This document shows positions 34,331-45,700 of a DNA stretch of 64,000 nt, piece after piece; positions within the stretch are counted from its first letter, which is position 1; the number at the start of each line of letters is the position of its first letter. The DNA comes from Heterohyrax brucei (taxonomy: Eukaryota > Chordata > Mammalia > Hyracoidea > Procaviidae). The stretch covers positions 21,867,501 to 21,931,500 of the forward strand of contig CM053140.1 of NCBI GenBank assembly GCA_028571685.1. The letters run 5' to 3'. The notes under the pieces were generated by a model that saw nothing but the letters and a program-made list of their open reading frames with translations, made no database searches and had not been told where the DNA came from. A program made the position numbers and the translations under genes.

Positions 34331-37300
34331 ATGGGAGCTAAGTCCTCCAAACCATCTCGGACTTCTCGAGTCAGACCGCAGGTTCCCACTGGGCACCTAA
34401 GGGATGATGAAGGTGAGTGACTGCATGCAGACATCTAGGCAAGGGAAGAGCGGAGGAGTAATTGTGGAAGAACACACGGAATTCATCGTGGGCATATGGG
34501 GTGGTCAGCCGGAGCCCCGTGGGGGTATCTGGGATTCTCCCAGACCCTACTCCCACCCCAAACCCCATCCCCATGGTGATTATCTGGACAGAGGTTCAAT
34601 GATGGGTGCCTCTCTGTTCCGTGAGCTGGGGAGAACTGGAAACAAGCCAGGCAGAGACTTGATCCTGTTTTCTCAGACCAGTGTCTGGTGTGTCACCTTC
34701 CCTCCTCAAGGTTTCTCAGCGTCACTAGTTGATACAGAATTTCCCTGGGGTCGGGTAGGGCCAAGAAGCAAAGGCTTTGTGAAAAACAGACATACGGAAA
34801 AAAGGAGGAGGTCTCATCTAGCTTCATCCGCTACCTTTTCATTTTCTCATCAGATCGTGCGGATATTGTCTCTTCCATCGTCAGCTTGTCTTACTCGTTT
34901 TGGTCAGAACTTTTACTCATTTTCTTTCATTTCTTTGCTATTTTACCAAGTATTTGGTTTTCCCTTTATTTCTTCAATGTCTCCTTTTTCTGGGTACTTC
35001 CTTCTACTTATTAGTCATTTTACTATCATGCTATTTCCTCATTTTGTATCTTTTCTCTTTATTCTTTTCTTTTTCTTACTATGATTGAATGAAAATGTAC
35101 ATTCCCACATAAATTTGCATGTTTACCTATATGCAGCTTCCACTGCTATCCCTGCACGGTGACAGCACACACTTCCTCTAGGCTCCATACACATCCTATC
35201 CTCCCAGTAGTCTCCTATCTCCTCCTCTCCACCCACTCCCCTTCCTCCAGTATGAGGTCAGCAGGATAACATCCTGTAGATGCATAGAGCCATAAAGTAC
35301 CCACAAAGTATGGTCACTCTACATCACCAAGTGGAATCTACTGCTGTCGGAAGAGTGGACCTACATTATGATTTATGGACAGGGGCAGCATCAGGGCCAG
35401 GGGCGATGCTCCCAGGGGAACCCTAAAGCTCCTGGACCATCAACTGCTGTCTTTTAGTGGAGATCTCAGGGTGCACCCCTATTTATTCTTGTGTTGCCGG
35501 TGAGGCCCTTTCTTGTTTATTGCCTTTTCTTCACATTTTCTCACTTACTGTTGTGTGTTTACATAGAGAATTTATCTTGTCTATGGTTTACCTTTTGCCA
35601 TTTCAGTCTTCACTTTCCATTCCCTCCTTTTGCTTTCCTCATTTCCCCTAATTCATACACCTCTCCCCTTTCTTCTCTGTATCCCTCTCCTCATTCTTTG
35701 CTTTCTTTTTACCATTCTTTTCTCATTTCTCCATTGTATGTTACATTTTCTCTTTTCTATACTTTTTCAAGTTTCCTCTTTATTTTAGTTAATTTTCTTA
35801 TTTCAGTTTCCTCCCTTCTTTAATACCCCTTCAAACTTGTAGTTTATTATTTCCCTAATTTCTCAATTTTCATTTTATTCTTTTCACTTCTTTTTATTCT
35901 GGTTAGTTTCATTTCATGGATTTCATTTTCCTATTATTTTTTTGACCTCGTTCAACTTTTTTAAGTCGTAATGTGTTTTTTTCCCATTTTTAAAGGACAT
36001 TCTATCTTTATGTCCTCAGTTTTTTCACATCTTGGGAAATTTTTAGTCACTTCATTTCCCATTAGTTTTACATGTTTACTGCTGTTCTCACCTTTTCCAT
36101 TTTAATCCTACCACAAGGTCACCTCTCATCCCAAATCCCAAGAGGCCCTCACACCACACCCAACACGTCTCAGGGCACCTCAGCTGCTTCTGCTGAAGAG
36201 GAAGTGTATGTGGGGCACTACCATCTGCTCACCACCATTGGCCAGGGGGCATTTGCCACAGTGAAGTTAGCCCAGCATACCATCACTGGCCAAGAGGTGG
36301 CCATTAAAATGCTGCACAAGAGGCAAAGTACATCCATCCTCTTTGACCAAGAGATCAAAATAATGAAGAAACTCTGTCATCCTCATATTGTAAAGATGTT
36401 TCACACTATAGAAACGGAGAACCTTCTTGGCATGGTCTTGCAGTACATGAGGGCAGGGCACTTGGGGGATTATGTAAAATCTCACGGCTCCCTCAGTGAA
36501 AAGGAGGCTCAAACCATTTTTCAACAATTAGTCTGGGCTGTAGAGTTTTGCCACAACCAATGGATCGTGCACAGAGACATAAAACCCGAAAACATCCTGT
36601 TAGATGACCCAAACAACATCAAACTGGCCGACTTTGGTTTTGCAACACAATTCACCAAGGGGAGGAAGCTCGACACCTTTTGTGGCACTTTGCCTTATTG
36701 TGCCCCAGAAATCATACTGCAAAATCCATACCATGGACCCCCTGTGGACGTGTGGAGCCTGGGAGTCACGCTGTATGTGATGCTAAGTGGATTTTTGCCG
36801 TTTGATGGCAACACCATCAGTGAGATAGGAAATCAAATCCTAGCCAGAGAATACATTATTCCTGGCCACATGTCTTCTCGATGTGAAAAAATGCTGAGGA
36901 AAATATTTACTTATAACCCCAAAAAGAGAGCCACCTCACAAGCCATCCTACAACATCCATGGATGAAGATGGACGACAATGAGAACCAAAAGGTACGTGT
37001 GCAGCCACCCTCAGACCATCAGGACTCACAGTGCATTGAGGCCATGGGGGACATGGGCTACAGGCAGGAAGAGATTCGTGACTCACTGCTCAATCCAAAA
37101 GATGATAACATCATGACCACCTCTCCGATGCTACGTCAGAAGACATCTGAGACCCAGAGTCATGTCGCTACCCTGGAACCCAAACCCGCAGCACAACGCA
37201 CGGACAGCCACACCTCTTTCACCTCCCATAAGGTACATCCCACCATCTATGTGAAAACCAAACAGCAGAGTTACAGTCTACCTGCCATTCCCAACTACAA

Positions 37301-37745
37301 TTACCACTACCACAGTCCACTGAAGACTCTAGCTTCCAGAAGGAAGGGGGCCTCCATGGGATGTTTGTCTCCCTCAGTTCCCCTTGAACAGTCCTTCCCA
37401 CTACGACCCAGAGTAGCCTGGGCAGAGCCAAAAACACAGACCAAAACGGTGTGCCAGGCTCAAAACCAGTGCACTGGAACAACCAACCCGTGCATTCCCG
37501 CGGCTGCCTCCTCTGCCCAGCCCAGTAAGAAAGGCAGACCTCCAGAGGAAATCCCATTGCCACACACAGTGACAACACTAACCTCTGTCAACAATGAGCA
37601 TGTGCGAGATGCACCCGACCAGACTGCCACTCCAGCCCCTCCCTCAGTCAAGACCCAGGACCAACAGGACACCACTGGCCGATGTTTGAAGTTTATCAGA
37701 AAATATCTTTGTTGTCTTTGCATGAAAAGACAGCAGAAGCAGTAA
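34331..37745 (+). CDS. SMOK/MARK-type serine/threonine kinase, copy B (two coding exons)
   Basis: Predicted join of 34331-34412 and 36118-37745, 569 residues. Exon 1 starts with ATG in good context (GAGAGATGG) and encodes MGAKSSKPS, an N-myristoylation-like start. Its donor (GAAG then GTGAGT) is in phase 1 and matches the phase-1 acceptor at 36117. The kinase domain (about residues 62-310) has GQGAF in the Gly loop, AIK (Lys91), HRD (Asp181), DFG (199-201), the FCGTLPY activation segment, APE and DVWSLGVT, so all catalytic residues are present. A UBA domain follows (about 330-369, with [12 protein letters not shown]), as in MARK kinases. A basic linker rich in Ser, Thr and Pro comes next, then a Cys-rich basic end ([10 protein letters not shown]) that could be palmitoylated. 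The KA1 domain is cut off (37768-38042). The internal ATG used in other copies is ACG here. Relatives are testis kinases; substrates are unknown. An alternative start at 36072 would require reading through the intron end. Confidence 0.75.
34413..36117 (+). other. T-rich intron of kinase copy B
   Basis: Consensus GTGAGT donor and a long pyrimidine-rich stretch ending in CCACAAG. It is longer than in copy A because of an inserted repeat at 35073-35505. Confidence 0.65.
35073..35505. repeat. Interspersed repeat inserted in the copy-B intron
   Basis: The T-rich intron is interrupted by TTACTATGATTGAATGAAAA through GCACCCCTATTTATTC. It corresponds in order to 21783-22200 and has no counterpart in the copy-A intron. 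Confidence 0.55.
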
Positions 37746-37767
37746 TGACATCCCAGCTGACGATCAG

Positions 37768-38042
37768 ATGCTCAAACCTCGAGAGGCCAAGCCACGCTCT
37801 CTCAGGGCTAAGAGGAGGGGCAAAATCACCAGCTGCGTGGAGCCCAATGTCATGATGCAAAAGATATGCCAAGTGCTTTGCATGCATGGCACACCAGGAC
37901 AGCAAAACTTTGTCCAGTGGACAATGGAAGTGTGCAAACTGCCACAGCGTGCTCTCCACAGGCTCAAAGTGTAGAGACTTTCAGGCACCTCTGAGGCCTT
38001 CAAGAACATTATCTCGAAAATCACCAGAGACCTTGTACTATA
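37768..38042 (+). pseudogene. KA1 domain stranded behind copy B
   Basis: A frame encoding [20 protein letters not shown], a [14 protein letters not shown] stretch, [20 protein letters not shown] and, after a stop, a SEAFKNIISKIT-like end. The CMHGTPG, FVQWEMEVCKLP and AFKNIASKI motifs are hallmarks of the MARK KA1 domain. It lies in a different frame from the kinase. Comparison with A and D (CTGTGTGAC and CTTTGTGAC) points to an extra base at CAGTAATGAC (about 37741-37750), which creates the TAA that ends the copy-B protein. A second stop breaks KA1 itself after RLKV. B therefore cannot make KA1 without frameshifting. Confidence 0.7.
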
Positions 38043-38189
38043 AAAATGTGTCAGCAGCTGCCAGAGACAAAACACGAGTGCACAGGTTTCACTTCCTTTA
38101 TAACTTTGGAGACAGTGTTTTACAAGGCCACAGAAGTCCCTCAAATTCTCATCACTCGAACCCGGTTCAGATACCACCAAGCCAGTAAG

Positions 38190-38335
38190 CACACTGTGAT
38201 ACCTACCAATCAGGTCAATGTAGTTTTGATTGAACAGTGAGTCACGAATCTCTTCCTGCCTGTAACCCATGTTCCCCATGGCCTCAATGCACTGTGGGTC
38301 CTCATCAACTTCTCTTGGCCTCAATACCATCTATA
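38190..38335 (-). pseudogene. Inverted UBA fragment downstream of kinase copy B
   Basis: The - strand encodes [19 protein letters not shown] then RDSLFNQNYIDLIGRY. This is a cleaner UBA sequence than the one inside copy B and is close to the MARK form, where NQKYNEVMATY follows DSL. About 45 consecutive bases are identical to the sense UBA of copy A. It lies tail-to-tail with the gene, roughly 150 bp after KA1. Confidence 0.7.
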
Positions 38336-38754
38336 CATAGCAACAAGTTTGCCTGTGTGAGATCTCACTTAGAGCCAGTGGCACCCCGCAGAAGACAGAT
38401 CCGTATCATCTGATCAGGCTCCATGGAGTTGGCCCTTCATGTCGGTTTCCATGAGTATGAGATTCGAGGTTGAGCATCTCCACCACGTCTGGCTCTCAGG
38501 TTCATTAAGGTCCCTTAGAGCACAGGGGAAGGAAAGATTTCTTAAAAACAGACACTGCCAAATTCATCTAATCAGGGCCAGAGAAAGGGATGATTCTGAT
38601 ATGGAAAGCCACTTGATTTCCAATAGGGTCCTCAAGCACCCTCTGAAATCCATAGAAAATAGTCAATCAGCTGGACAGTGAACCCAGTAGTGCACAATTC
38701 AACTCCACAAAGACACACCTTGAAAGAAAGGCTTGCAGTCTCATTCTCAAGTAT
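38336..38754. other. Noncoding flank; duplicate of 7881-8279
   Basis: No supported feature. Confidence 0.4.
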
Positions 38755-40077
38755 CTGGCATTTGAGGAAAATTAGAAAAAGTCCATGAAACATGAACTAT
38801 GGCTTGAGTATACCCCACCTGAATTCAGAGACCATCTCAAGAAGAGATTTGCAGCATGACAAATGACTGACCCAACACCAAACAAACTGTGGAAGGCCAT
38901 CGTACAGGAAGAAGACATCTCTAAAAGGCAGGAGAAAAAGCAAAGAGCAAAATGAATGACACTGAAGCTTGTTCTTCAACATTCAGGAAGTAAAGCAAAA
39001 AGAACTGATGAGGTAAAGAGCTCAACAAAGGAATTCAAAGGACATCTGGAGAAGAAAAATTAAAATATTACACTGAAATGACCAAGGACCTGGATACAGA
39101 AAAGGAAAAGGGAAGAAGAGGCTTGGCATTTCTCAAGCTGAAAGAATGGAAGAAAAATTCGATACTCAAGTTACAGTACTCAATGATTCTACAGGAAAAA
39201 TAGGAAACAACTCAAGAAGCATCATAAGATGATAGAAAGAATACACAGAGTCATTATACCCCAAAGCCCTGGTGAACGTGCAGTCATTTGAAGAGGTAGC
39301 ATATGGTCAAGAACCAACTATACGGAAGGAAGAAGTCAACGTGGAATTCAAGGCACTGGAGAAAAAGGAGGCTCCAGAACTTCACAGAGAATCAACTGAG
39401 AGGTTTATCAAATGGATACAGCACTGCCAGTGCTCACTAACATTTGCCAAGGAAACTCGGGGGACAGTTACCTGGCCAACAGGCTACAAGAGATTCGGAT
39501 TGATCCCTATTCCTAAGAAATCTGATCCAACCAGATGTGCAAATTATCCAAAAAGCTCACTACAACGTGCAAGTCCAATTTCACGAAACATCCATCCAAA
39601 GTGACTGCAACAGTGTATTGACATGAAATGGTCAGAAGTTCCAGGTAGATTCAGAAGAGCCTGTGGAACCAGGGATAGCATGGCTGATGTCAGATGGATC
39701 TTGCCTGAAAGTAGAGAATATCAGAAAGATGTTTCACTGGGTTTCATTGACCATGCAAAGGCATTCCATCCTGTAGATCACAAGAAATTATGGAAACCCT
39801 TGTGGAAAAGAGGAATTCAGAACACTTAACTGTACCTGTGAGGAATCTGTATATAGCTTCAGAGGTGGTCCTGCCAACAGAACGAGTGGACACTGCATGC
39901 TTTAAAGCCCAGAAAGCGGTGTATCAGGGTTATATCTTTTCATCATACCTTTCAATCCGTATGTTCAGGAAATATCAGAGAAGTTGGACCCCTGAAAAAG
40001 AAAGAGACATCAGGATTGGAGAAAGACTCATTAACAACCTGTGTTATGCAGACAACACCATCAGTTACTTGTATTGA
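38755..40077 (+). repeat. RTE-type LINE, spacer and reverse transcriptase
   Basis: Continuous RTE homology: GAGTCATTATACCCCAAAGC, GGACAGTTACCTGGCCAACA, a GGTAGATTCAGAAGAGCCTG segment (Arg-Phe-Arg-Arg), AGTAGAGAATATCAGAAAGATG and CTCATTAACAACCTGTGTTATGC. The left unit keeps only the first 250 bp (8280-8549). Confidence 0.75.
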
Positions 40078-42312
40078 TGGGGACTGTGTCTTGCTGGGAT
40101 GCTGCAAGTTAGGCCACAGGTATTGACATACCCTCAGAGTCACCCACAGTGGACAGGATTCAGCTCAGCTTCCACACTAAGACAGATTAGGAAGAAGGAC
40201 CGGGAAGGCTACCCCTGAAAGGAACAAGCCAGTGAAAACCCAATGAACAGCAACAGAACACTGCCAGAGATAATACCAGAGAATCAGGACCCCAAGTCGA
40301 AAGGTCTCCATAAAACAAGAGAGGAAGAGCTGCCTCCTCTCAAAGTAGAACCAACATTCATGATGTGGATGGAGTAAAGCCCTCAGGATCTTCCTTGGCT
40401 GGTGCGGCATGACGTGAGATGTGAGAAAAAGCTGCAAGCAGCCATTAATAATGGGAACGTGGAATGGATGAAGTCAGAATCCAAGAAAATTGGAAATTAT
40501 CCAAAACGAAATGGAATGCACAAATACTGACACACTAGGCACGACTGAACTGAAGTAGACCGGTAGTGACCATTTTGAGTCAGACGATCATATGCCAGGA
40601 AGGAAAACGTAAAGAGGAATGGTGTTGCATTCATCATAAAAAAGAACATATCAAGCTCTATCCTGAAGTACAATGCTGTCAGGGTAGGATACTGTCAAAA
40701 CACCTACAAAGAAGGTTAGTTAACACAACCATTATTCAGATTTATATACCAACCACTAAGCCAAAGATGAAGAAACTGAAGACTTCTACCAGCTTCTGCA
40801 GTCCAAAATGGATGGAACACGCAATCAGGATGCAGGGTTAATTACTAGTGATGGGAATGCAACAGTCTGAAACAAAGCAGGATCACTAGTTGGAAAATAC
40901 AACCTTGGTGACAGCAATGATTTCGCAGACAACGTGACACAATCTTGCAAGACCAATGACTGCTACACTGCAAGCACCTTTTCTCACCAACATAAATAAC
41001 ATGAACGATGTTTACACAGGAATCAAACCAATTGCACCTGTGCAAAGAGATGATGGAAAAGCTCCATTATCATTGGTTAGAACAGACACAGTGCTGACTC
41101 CCTCACAGACCGTCCACCGCGCCCATGCAAGTTCAAAGGGGAACAGAAGAAACCTGAAACAAATCCACCAGAGTCAAGGTACAACCTTGAATATACCCCA
41201 CTTGAGTTGAGAGAGTCTCAAGAACAGATCTGATGCATTGAACACTACTGACCAAAGACCAGACAAGTTGTGGAATTACATCAAAAACATCCTTCATGAA
41301 GAAACCCAGAGATCATTAGAAAGACAGGAAACGAAGAAAGAAAAAACAAACTGCACGTCAGAAAAGACTGTGAAACTTACTCTTGAACACCAAATAGCTA
41401 AAGCAAAAGGAAGGAAAGATGAACTAAAACAACCAAACAGCAGATTTCAAAGGGCTGCTGAAGAAGACAAAGCATTAGAAAAACACGAACGTACAGCTGG
41501 AATAGAAAACCAAAGGGGAAAAACAGACTCTGCATTTCTCAAGCTGAAAGAACTCAATTACAACTTCCGGCCTCCAGTCCCAACAGCGAAGGATTCCACA
41601 GGAAAAGCACTAAGATGAAAGGAATAAACACAGTCATTGACCAGAAAGAACTGGCAGAGCTCCAGCCATTTTAAGCGGTAGCACATGATCGAGAACTGAT
41701 GGACTGAAGGAAGGTGAAGCCGCACTGAAGGCGATGGCGAACAACATGTACCCAGGAATCGACGGATATCCACTGAGATGCTTCAACAAACGGGTGTAGG
41801 GTCGCAACAGCTCACCAAGTGCTATGCCAAGGGCTGTGGCTGCAGAAGGCCCCTTTCAGGTACTGAAGACGACCTTCAAGACTAAAGCACACCCAGCTCA
41901 AGCCCTGACGTTTTTAATCGCATCCTACGCATGCCAAAGCTGGACAATGAATGAGGAAGACAGAAGAACTGACACCTTCGAACTGTGCTTTGGCAGAAGA
42001 ATGACGAACTACCAGAAGAACAAACAGATCTGTTCTGCAAGAGGCACAACCACAGTGCTCTCTGGCAGCAAGGATGGCCAGACTGCTTCTTACACACTTT
42101 GGACACGTTGTCAGGGAGCAAGACATCATGCTTACCAGAGTGTCAGCAAAAAACATCCTCAACCAGATACATTCACACAGTGCCTGCTACCTTGGGCTGA
42201 AGCACAAAGTGATTGTGGACTGGCACACAATCAGGCAGTGTTTCGGCTGAGCTGGGCATTGAGTTGTTAGGAGTTCGAATCTGCTTGACAGCACTTAACA
42301 ACAACAACAACA
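40078..42312 (+). repeat. RTE-type LINE with 5' leader and (AAC)n tail, internally deleted
   Basis: Starts with the RTE leader (GTCACCCACAGTGGACAGGA), has the endonuclease start near 40443, the spacer to about 41770, then skips most of the reverse transcriptase and resumes at the 3' part (ATCGCATCCTACGCATGCC), ending in AACAACAACAACAAC. It is absent from the left unit. Confidence 0.75.
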
Positions 42313-43610
42313 CCTCCCTTGTAAACCTCCTAACAGTGACTATGATCTGTGAGGTCTGACAGTTACATTCACTAACTTGCCACCGTGCGCTTACGTTCGC
42401 AGCAGTGCACAAACAACTCAGAAATGTTTCATAACCCCGGAATGTCAGGGCTTCACAGCTGTCTTTGTGTTGACATGTGACAGTTTCTCGCTGAGTGGCA
42501 TCCATTGTTGTTGCATGGCTTTGTGTGCTGTCAAGAGGACATCAGAGCTTGAATTCAAGTACAAACATTAAATTTCTCAGTAAGCTTGACAACAGTGGAA
42601 GTGAAAAAAGGGACATGTTAGTCCAAGTTGATGGGGATAATGCCATAAACAAAACAGCAGTGTACAAACGGATTCAACGTTTTTCTTATGGGAAAGAAAG
42701 GGTCACTGAAGAACAGAGGTCTGTGCAGTCAGTAACGAGTGGAACTGAAAAACAAAATTCCAAAAATTCAGCAACCTGGGCATCAAAATCATCACCTGAC
42801 TGTGTAACAGTAGCAGACCATGTAAACATGATAGAGAAACAGGAAAATGTTCACTGAGAATCTTGACATGAGGAAGGTGTGTGCAAAAATAGTCCCGAAG
42901 GAGCTCATGGAAGAACAAAAGCAAAGGACAGTCCAAATTTGCCAAGACCTTTTGGAGAGGCAAGGCAACCTTTTCACTGGTGATCAAACATGGGTGTACC
43001 AATACGATGCTGAAACAAAGCATCCAAGTGCACAGTGGAAGTCAGCCAGTTCTCCACCACCAAAAACTTTCCATTAGTCCAAATCAAAGTCAAAACGATG
43101 TTGCTAACCTTTTTTGATATCAAAAGCATTCTCCACGATGAATTTATACCACGGGACACTTAACAAAGTTTATGATTTAGAATTGCTCAGATGCCAACGA
43201 CTCATGGCTCTTGCATCACAACAACACACCAGATCTCAGGGGACCATCTGTGAAAGAGTTTTTCACCAATAAACAACTCACTATATTGGAACACTCTGGC
43301 TAACTACCCGACGTGGCCTCCAGTAACTTTTCTCTTTACCTGAAGATAAAACAAAAATTGAAAGGAACACATTTTGATGACATTCAAGACAGTCCGGGTA
43401 ATAAGACACCAGCTCTGACGGCCATTCCAGACAAACAGTTCCACAGTTCATTTGAAGGATGGACTCAGCGCTGGCATTGGTGCACAGTTTCCCAAGGGGA
43501 ATCGTTGAAGGTGACTGCAGTGATGTGTAGCAATGAGGTATGTAGCACTTTTTTCTAGGATGAGTTTGTGACTTTCATTGTCAGAACTCATATGCCTTCT
43601 GCCATTTCAA
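42313..43610 (+). mobile_element. Mariner-family DNA transposon, dead transposase
   Basis: Frames in order resemble a mariner transposase. An N-terminal helix-turn-helix part is NIKFLSKLDN...AVYKRIQRFSYGKE. The catalytic region has FTGDQTWVYQYD (first Asp region), an HHNNTP-like HDNAP remnant near 43216, and a C-terminal part LKIKQKLKGTHFDDIQD...FEGWTQRWHWCTVSQGE, matching the family pattern ending in a Trp-x-x-Arg-Trp and Ser-Gln-Gly-Glu. Several frameshifts and stops make it inactive. I could not fix the terminal inverted repeats by eye, so the edges are approximate. It lies between the RTE tail and block X of the right unit and is missing at the left-unit junction. Confidence 0.75.
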
Positions 43611-44379
43611 AGAACCAACCCAGCGGTGAGGGCTGTGGGAGGGACAGTTGCTGTCGGAACTGGTACAGACGGTACGGTGAGGACACACTCACTTCTGATT
43701 CCGACCTCAGAGGAATCACCCTTGGGCAGTTCATCTTGATTCTTCCTCCTTGTCAAGTTGGAAGAGGTCGGACACTGCCCGCAATTCAGGTTGAGAGAGG
43801 GCTTCAACAGCATGATTCTTTGCAGTGGCTCCAGACACCTGAAAGAATAAAGATGCTTGGGAAGTGAAACTCTGAAGGTCTGGCAAATTAGTTAGGTTGA
43901 TGTTCCCTGTAAAGGCAGAAAAGCTGCGGTAGAAGCGGCCTGGGGCCAAAGCCAGGCCAGATAAGTGGAATAACCTTTAGGGGCCCTGTTCTGGTTTCTA
44001 TAACCTGGAGGCCAAAAGCCAGATTCATCTGAATGGGATGACAGTTCAAGTGTGGAGAAGACCCAACTGGAAGATTTTAAAAGGGTAGTAAGTTTGGGAT
44101 GATGTGTTTAATTCAGCAGACCATAGATAGTGAAAGTTTCTTTGACCAAGTATTGTAACGCCGACCTCAATGTTTGCTAGAAATGAGTATCAGGTACTAC
44201 AGGTGACTGTGTTGGAATCAACTGGACAGCAACTGATGTTTCTACTGATGACAGGAATTTTTTAACTCTGCTTTTAGCCAGTGCTTCCTAAGACTTGCAG
44301 AAAAGGGGACCAAGAGACTTGTTCCAGGGAAACACTGACTGTTTAAATGTAGTACCCTATGTATAGAGCAGAAACCCCG
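43611..44379. other. Right-unit-specific noncoding stretch
   Basis: Contains only a SINE-tail-like piece near 44195-44235 (GTTGGAATCAACTGGACAGC). Nothing else recognised. Confidence 0.35.
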
Positions 44380-44540
44380 GGGACCTAGCGGTTAACGGCT
44401 TTCTCTGCTGAGTATAAGGACAACAGTTGCTATCTTCCAGGTGCTCCATGGAAACTCTATGGAGCAGTCCTACTCTGTCCTGTAGAGTCACTAGGAGTCA
44501 ATGTTGACTAGATAGCATAGGTTTGCTTGGTTTTTGGGAT
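44380..44540 (+). repeat. AfroSINE
   Basis: AACCCCGGGGACCTAGCGGT head through AATGTTGACTAGATAGCATAGG tail. Its 3' half is present at the orthologous left site (8585-8700). Confidence 0.85.
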
Positions 44541-44600
44541 ACATATGGGGTGCATAGGTTGAAAAGTGAGCTCTACCCATGTTTTGCACTTGTTTTGCAG

Positions 44601-44771
44601 AACCACTCAGAACTGCTGAGAAAATGGGAGGTTTCACTTGAAGAAGAGTTCAGAGGAAAAAAAGTGGCTGCTTTGCTGTTGCAGTTTCCAATGAGTAGTC
44701 TGCTGCTGGATGCATTCAGGCAGGAAGTCAGAGCCCATTACAAGGCAGCCCCTTCCAGGACTGCGAGTTAA
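44601..44771 (+). other. Exon-like open frame of unknown family
   Basis: A strong acceptor (TTGCACTTGTTTTGCAG) is followed by an open frame coding NHSELLRKWEVSLEEEFRGK, then a leucine-rich helical segment (AALLLQFPMSSLLLDAFRQE) and a short basic end before TAA. The composition looks like real protein, an amphipathic helix pair, and not chance. The left copy (8740-8900) has stops. I do not recognise the family and see no neighbouring exon that would complete it. Confidence 0.35.
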
Positions 44772-45700
44772 AGGCAGCCAGTGGGCAGACAGCTTGGTCA
44801 GCTCCCTTAAGGTGATCACCCAGGCTCGTTCAATGAGTGCAAGTGGGGAAGTGCGGGACCAAGAGACAGGCTGAGTTTAGACATGTTCCACTGGCACCCT
44901 TGGTCCTAACCTGCAGGTCCAGGGATGAGAGGGAGAGGAAGGGTGGCTGCTCAGAAGGAAGGCAGTTGTGGGTAGACTCCTAAGTTTACAGGTAGGACTC
45001 GCTGACCTAGCCCAAGGGGGCTAGCCCAAGGGAGCTGGGGATGAGAGTGTGGGAAGGAGCTGTCTGAAGTGCCTCCCAGTAGGTGTGAACTAGAGAGCCT
45101 GAGGCTGCTACCCCTGCCAATTAGGTTGGATGTCTAGGGAGAAGATGACTAGAACCTAACCAGATGAAGAGAAAGTGGTTTGAAAGATACACAAACGCTG
45201 GTGGAGACTGCCACAACCTGATGGCTCTCTGTGGACTGGATTTTGCTAATGGACATGAAACCCCAACTAACATCCTTTGCCCACCTTTCTTTCTCTTACT
45301 AACCGCAAACTTCTTTCTGAGTCATCTTTTCCAGGAAATCACAGCAGACGGCTCCACCCACGACACCTGCCAGACCTACAACCTCACAGCATGTGCAGAT
45401 TCAGATCCTGGCCTTCCCTGACACAGGATCAAATTATCACCAGAAAGGAAGATGCTTCCTGGCCTGTCCTTTCACTATAGACCATCTCAGAAGCCATGAC
45501 AGAAGAGGATGCAACTTCTGGATCTCCTCATGTGGACATGGGGCAGGGGACCTAACGGCAGAGAATTCCAGTACCAAACCCAACCACTGGACAACACTGG
45601 AAATAGAAAGCTTTTGAGCCCCCAGGGGCAATGAACACAGGGTGTTAAGTTGCTAGGCCCCTGTTGCTCCTTATCTGCATAGACAATAAACTTGGAATAG
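44772..45700 (+). other. Unrecognised transcription-unit-like block (right copy)
   Basis: Matches 8905-9790. It has an acceptor-like TTTTCCAG at about 45326-45333, the short frame EITADGSTHDTCQTYNLTAC ending in a stop, and AATAAA at about 45685. The other AATAAA of the left copy is AATAGA here. Confidence 0.3.

Noticed and set aside
36072-36117. The in-frame ATG at 36072 as the start of kinase B
   Set aside because: It lies in the pyrimidine-rich intron end, immediately before a good acceptor. The equivalent upstream residues are not conserved as protein in other copies, and exon 1 at 34331 supplies a phase-matched start.
41238-41618. 126-codon lysine-rich frame
   Set aside because: It is the spacer region of an RTE LINE.
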